A stretch of DNA of 64,000 bases from an uncultured Muribaculaceae bacterium (GTDB lineage Bacteria > Bacteroidota > Bacteroidia > Bacteroidales > Muribaculaceae), in assembly GCA_910587185.1 (NCBI GenBank), contig CAJULY010000003.1, forward strand, positions 1 to 64,000, read 5' to 3'. The notes beneath the pieces are model-generated. The model saw only the letters and a list, made by a program, of their open reading frames with translations. It had not been told where the DNA came from and did no database searches. Below, piece after piece: positions 60,434 to 64,000 of this stretch. Positions within the stretch are counted from its first letter, which is position 1, and each line of letters begins with the position of its first letter. The position numbers were made by a program, and so were the translations under genes.

Positions 60434-61989
60434 TTGCGGTTATTCGTGATTCTGTGGACAATAAATTTTTTAACGAAGTTACAGAGCCTAATTTGCCACT
60501 CTTTGATTAGTTCCGCCGAGATCAGAATATCTTTATGATTGATATTGGCGTGTCTTTTACCGTGGGCAAGAGCATTCCGAACATTATTGATATTATTCCA
60601 ATATCTAAGAATATCATTCGGGGCATTCTCTTGAATATAAGAATCCATATTCCTGTAATGTGAAGGTTTCAGATGTTCTAAAATGCTAAAAAGATTTAGG
60701 TATGAGAGCTTTAATGCATCCTCATTGAGTTTATTGTTTTGTGTAATCTGTCTCACAGATTCTGATACCATCTTTATAGTCTGTTTCAACTCAGAATCTG
60801 ATGAGGATGCCAATATACTTAATTCTTTCAGTCTTTCATTCATTGGGATCAAAAACTTTGCTCGATCAATAGCTGTTCCCAATAATGAAACCATCGTAGC
60901 GATTACGTCTTTTGTTATTTCTTTCCCATTATAATTTTCAGGTTTCTCCTTCAATATGAATCCATCGGCATAGCCTTCTCGCAGCATAAGGATATTTTCT
61001 ATCCTACTTGTAGCGGTAAAAATAAGCACTTGTCTCCCAAAAGATGGTTTTGGCGTCACATAATTCCCTTTCAGGATATCCCTGAGCACTTTATATCCGC
61101 TTATTCGCTTCATGTCGTCCTTTATTTCAGCGTCCTGATCCTCCATTAAACGGAAATCAAGGATTATGACATGTGGATTGAACTTATTGATTTTTTCCTC
61201 GATTATACTGCTTATTTTAGAGAATAATAATTTATTAAAATTCTCTCCGAGACATTCTATTTCTATATTCGGATTATCAGCAAGCATAGCCGTGAAAAAG
61301 GAATGCCATCCGACGTTGTCATCGATTAACAATATTCTAGCTGAAGGAATATTCCGGATTCTCTCCTTCAAATGTTCCGTAACAACTTTGTTCTTTAATT
61401 TTCCCAGCTTTTCCAAAGTAATAAGATATTCAAAAAACAGATGCCCCATCAATGATGCGGGACAGTCCTGAATTCCCCAAAAGGAGTTCCATTTGAATAG
61501 ACACCACTCATTCGTCAACGAGTGAGTCGACTTAAACGATGATGGAATTTTCAGTCCAAGATTATCCAACAAAGGAACATATTCGTCGACCTTCAAATGA
61601 TTGCCTTCACAATAACAGTATTCAGATACGATCTTCTTATTGAATCTTGTGTAGCGAATCCCGGGAATTTTAAGTATGTTAGGATAGAAATAGTGAAGCA
61701 GGAAGTTCTCCTCTGATTCAAATCCCATCAATACGATATTAAAGTTGGTAATTCCGTTCCTGAGATAATGCATCAATACTCTCAGTGCCAGATTAGCGCC
61801 ACCATATGACAGGGAATTACTTGTGTCAAACACAGTCGGGATAAACACAACATTCAAAGAATCTTTATCTTGAGGAAGATTGGACAAATCGTTGGATATC
61901 TCATCTACAGTAATAAGCGCTTCAGCGCCCCATTCGCGTATTTGTCCCGGAGCTATTATATCCGTTCCTTCTGAAATTATATATCTCAT
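60430..61989 (-). CDS. Receiver-domain protein with C-terminal HEPN-like segment
   Basis: 519 residues. The N-terminal 1-200 forms an alpha/beta region without a clear family. Residues 217-350 are a complete receiver domain: acidic pair D223-D224, phospho-acceptor D278 in Ile-Ile-Leu-Asp-Phe-Arg, T325 and K347. The C-terminal 400-519 is helical with Arg-Asn-Ala-Leu-Ala-His at 471-476, the RNxxxH pattern of HEPN RNases. This combination implies phosphorylation-controlled RNase or scaffold function. It adjoins the previous gene without a gap and overlaps the helicase gene by 4 bp. Confidence 0.75.
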   Translation of the reverse strand: MRYIISEGTDIIAPGQIREWGAEALITVDEISNDLSNLPQDKDSLNVVFIPTVFDTSNSLSYGGANLALRVLMHYLRNGITNFNIVLMGFESEENFLLHYFYPNILKIPGIRYTRFNKKIVSEYCYCEGNHLKVDEYVPLLDNLGLKIPSSFKSTHSLTNEWCLFKWNSFWGIQDCPASLMGHLFFEYLITLEKLGKLKNKVVTEHLKERIRNIPSARILLIDDNVGWHSFFTAMLADNPNIEIECLGENFNKLLFSKISSIIEEKINKFNPHVIILDFRLMEDQDAEIKDDMKRISGYKVLRDILKGNYVTPKPSFGRQVLIFTATSRIENILMLREGYADGFILKEKPENYNGKEITKDVIATMVSLLGTAIDRAKFLIPMNERLKELSILASSSDSELKQTIKMVSESVRQITQNNKLNEDALKLSYLNLFSILEHLKPSHYRNMDSYIQENAPNDILRYWNNINNVRNALAHGKRHANINHKDILISAELIKEWQIRLCNFVKKFIVHRITNNRK

Positions 61990-62628
61990 TTAAAATCGTG
62001 TTCTGATGTTATAATCTATTATTCGGGCTACTTCAATCCAAGTAATTCGGTCACATTTGTCAATATCAGCCTTAATGGCATCGCCTAATTCTTTACTGAT
62101 ATTGCGGCACCCATTTTCAATTTTTCTTTTTACGCTCTCTAGGGAAGTTATTTCCTCCTTCGGATCTTGATTGATAAGATATTCTATTGAAAATTTATTT
62201 TGAAACTGCAAGGCGGCATTAAGACGATATTCCCTCCCCCATAACAGAGTGTCGATGTTGATTACGCCATTTTTTCTGAAGTCTTCCAGGAAAAATGGCA
62301 GGTTGGCATACATTAAATCTGCATTAATATTAATTTCTTTACTGCTTTTGTTGCTTCCTTCAATTCCCCCGCTAAAAATCACGATTGGGATATTTAAATC
62401 CATAAATAATTGTCTTATTGTATCAAAACTGATGTTCTGATCCATGAAGACATATGACTTATGAAAGATGATACAGTCCGGTGCTTTTATGTCATCTATT
62501 AGGCAATCTTCAACAGGTTTACCCGGTATTATATTCACTGTTTTAAATTCGAGTAAATCCAAGAAGCCATTAAGCCTTTCAAGATTATACGATCGGCGTT
62601 GTGCTCTGTCATCGAATATATAGATCAT
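61990..62628 (-). CDS. Degenerate receiver-like protein, 212 aa
   Basis: The first 100 residues follow a receiver-like alpha/beta layout with an acidic pair D6-D7 and a Ser-86 in Val-Ile-Phe-Ser-Gly-Gly at the Thr position. The expected phospho-acceptor is His56 (Ile-Ile-Phe-His), so it should not accept phosphate in the normal way. The rest is helical. It could act as an allosteric partner of the active receiver protein encoded next to it. No family named. Confidence 0.55.
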   Translation of the reverse strand: MIYIFDDRAQRRSYNLERLNGFLDLLEFKTVNIIPGKPVEDCLIDDIKAPDCIIFHKSYVFMDQNISFDTIRQLFMDLNIPIVIFSGGIEGSNKSSKEININADLMYANLPFFLEDFRKNGVINIDTLLWGREYRLNAALQFQNKFSIEYLINQDPKEEITSLESVKRKIENGCRNISKELGDAIKADIDKCDRITWIEVARIIDYNIRTRF

Positions 62629-63734
62629 GAGCGTTTATAGATTTTAAGTTTGTATTTTACTCCTCCTATCAGATGGCTTGATAATGAAACAGAACAATTG
62701 GATAAATTACCATTGATTGATTCAGCGCCGTCATTCAATACCCCTACATATATTGAATTTCGTTGTTGCCCATCTTTGACATAATCTCCCTCCATACTGA
62801 AATCGCACACAGAAAATAATCTGTTTCTAAGGTTTGCTAAATCTCCAGAAGGAATCTCTAATTTCGCTATATTATTAAAGAAACTTCCAATATGGAAGAT
62901 TTCCAAAATGTAGGCGTCTTTGTCGCTAAGCAAATCTACAGTGACTTTCGAGCTTATGGATTTATGTTTTGTAATCCAGCTGCAAATGATATTTATAGCG
63001 CTAAGGACACCGACAACATCGCAATAAACATTAATATCGTATCCAATCTCGTTAAATCTTGGATTAAAATTTAATTCTAAATCCTTTGGAAGTCCATCAG
63101 TTATACACCTCCAAATCACTTCACTGAATCGATCGTCATCCTTTAAGTCAGTTCTAAACTCAATAATAGCTTTGAACATTCGGATATAATCCTTAAACTG
63201 ATGTCCATTTTCCAACTTTATATTTTCTATGGGAATCGTGGGATTCTCCCTACTGTAATTAATTACTGAATGCCATCCTTCGCGGATATATTCAATTTTA
63301 GAATTAGTCCATGTATATAATTTTTCCCCTGAATTCAAAAAGTTTATAAAATTCCAAACCTGATTATATGTATTGGCGTTTACCGCAGGTCCCGACTCTT
63401 TAGGATAAGCCATATCTCTCAAGATTGATTTGGTGATTTTCTGTCTGTTTATTTGTCGCTCAATATCAAAAGGTATTGAGATATCCCATTTATGAGTATA
63501 CCATTTAAAATCATCATTCGTGGAAAAAAGACGAAGAAACTCTATCATTCTGGAGGGAGAATGATAATAGATAATATTGCCAGATGATTTTTGTATGCGA
63601 GTGTCGCGTTTAACTAAATCGTTAGCCAAACACGACATGAACTTGGGAATAAGGTCTGATTGTTCGGCCACTCTTGCCGAAATGGCAGAATAAAATGCTA
63701 AGCGATCTATATCTGATATGTGTTTTTTCTTCAT
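62625..63734 (-). CDS. Unknown protein with degenerate histidine-kinase-like C-terminus (speculative)
   Basis: 369 residues. The N-terminal 1-210 is helical and may dimerise or sense. Residues about 215-369 show the strand order of a GHKL ATPase, ending Ile-Gly-Gly-Val-Lys-Tyr-Lys-Leu-Lys-Ile-Tyr, similar to the G3 box of histidine kinases. The usual N box and Asp-x-Gly are not intact, so ATP binding is uncertain. Being next to two receiver-like proteins supports the reading. It overlaps the next gene by 4 bp. Confidence 0.45.
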   Translation of the reverse strand: MKKKHISDIDRLAFYSAISARVAEQSDLIPKFMSCLANDLVKRDTRIQKSSGNIIYYHSPSRMIEFLRLFSTNDDFKWYTHKWDISIPFDIERQINRQKITKSILRDMAYPKESGPAVNANTYNQVWNFINFLNSGEKLYTWTNSKIEYIREGWHSVINYSRENPTIPIENIKLENGHQFKDYIRMFKAIIEFRTDLKDDDRFSEVIWRCITDGLPKDLELNFNPRFNEIGYDINVYCDVVGVLSAINIICSWITKHKSISSKVTVDLLSDKDAYILEIFHIGSFFNNIAKLEIPSGDLANLRNRLFSVCDFSMEGDYVKDGQQRNSIYVGVLNDGAESINGNLSNCSVSLSSHLIGGVKYKLKIYKRS

Positions 63735-63736
63735 AA

Positions 63737-64000
63737 CTATATAATGATGTCCGAATCATCATCTGCAAAAGTAATATCATCCCCATCTATACCGAGGTCT
63801 ATGGGCGTACCACCACCTTCGGCAATTTCTTGCTGAAGAGCAGCATAGGTTTCTGCCGAAATACCCATCTCTTCCAGAAATGTATTTTGAGATGAGCGAT
63901 TCTTTGCTTTTGCCTTTTTCTTGAGCGAATTAGGCTTAGGTTGCTTTTCCTTTGACATTTCTTTCCATGCCAATACTGCGGCATCAAGGCCATTCTTCTC
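63737..64000 (-). CDS. C-terminal part of a protein cut by the window edge
   Basis: The frame is open to the last base, so the gene probably starts beyond the window; a TTG at 63973 is a possible internal start. The visible part is Lys-rich at first and then very acidic, ending in Asp-Asp-Asp-Ser-Asp-Ile-Ile-Ile. It ends 2 bp before the next start, so it belongs to the same operon. Confidence 0.5.
   Translation of the reverse strand, partial: EKNGLDAAVLAWKEMSKEKQPKPNSLKKKAKAKNRSSQNTFLEEMGISAETYAALQQEIAEGGGTPIDLGIDGDDITFADDDSDIII

Larger units (their letters stand above)
55422..64000. mobile_element. Probable second integrated element, left part only
   Basis: Immediately after the right core come a hairpin terminator (55440-55486) and a doubled 11-bp motif TACAGGCAAA (55492-55501, 55503-55512). 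This is the same arrangement as the ICE left end but with different sequences. It suggests another element integrated at the same tRNA site, carrying the operon at 55574-64000. Its integrase and right end are outside the window. Confidence 0.5.

Noticed and set aside
1..64000. Insertion sequences or transposase genes
   Set aside because: No transposase-like ORF or terminal inverted repeats of IS type were seen; the DnaC/IstB-like ATPase has no IstA partner and sits with an initiator-like gene.

Overview
The window is from a Bacteroidales genome. The clues are TTTG / TAnnTTTG promoters, an ECF sigma / anti-sigma / STN receptor cassette, and the Bacteroides-type tra gene order. The family is uncertain; a Muribaculaceae-like host would fit but cannot be shown from this sequence.

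Layout. (1) 1-5504 is chromosome: a sigma/anti-sigma/truncated STN receptor cassette on the minus strand, then speA and truA on the plus strand, then tRNA-Leu(CAG). (2) 5505-55434 is an integrated conjugative element (ICE) of about 50 kb. It is inserted in the 3' end of the tRNA gene and bounded by a 13-bp direct repeat that overlaps the acceptor stem. Its left end gives the tRNA a substitute terminator hairpin. The ICE reads: small membrane ORFs, oriT-like hairpin, mobA/mobB, traA/traB, traD-traO (a complete MPF-B type IV secretion set with a YafQ-type toxin/antitoxin pair inside it), coupling protein and traX. After these come a candidate small RNA, an Abi_2 gene, a glucosaminidase, and a DNA-processing block (DUF4099/DUF3945 protein, ArdC-like, toprim primase-like, zinc-ribbon protein). 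Next are a histone-like protein, a ParB-like protein, an outer-membrane cargo operon (TonB receptor, DUF4249 and DUF3943 proteins, lipoproteins), a cluster of small acidic genes, a replication module (HTH, DnaC-like, initiator-like), an XRE-ImmA/PIN pair and the tyrosine integrase. (3) 55435-64000 looks like the left end of a second element stacked in the same tRNA site. It repeats the ICE-end design (core, hairpin terminator, doubled 11-bp motif) and carries one tightly packed minus-strand operon.

That operon is the strongest candidate for an undescribed system. It encodes a degenerate histidine-kinase-like protein (speculative), a degenerate receiver-like protein, and a protein with a complete phospho-receiver domain joined to a C-terminal HEPN-type segment carrying an RNxxxH motif. 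These are followed by a RecD/Pif1-like SF1B helicase, a TPR protein with a beta-rich tail, a WYL regulator and a 35-residue ORF. The makeup suggests phospho-signal-controlled nucleic-acid defence or stress response, which is inference.

The second notable pattern is in the ICE accessory region. Three copies of a GC-rich leader of about 240-270 bp precede the parB-like gene and two clusters of small genes, all on the plus strand. If transfer starts at the oriT-like site and goes through the left end first, the minus strand enters the recipient. It could then serve directly as template for these genes, as proposed for the leading regions of F-like plasmids. Two genes in these clusters are broken, one by an in-frame TGA and one by a 1-nt frameshift.
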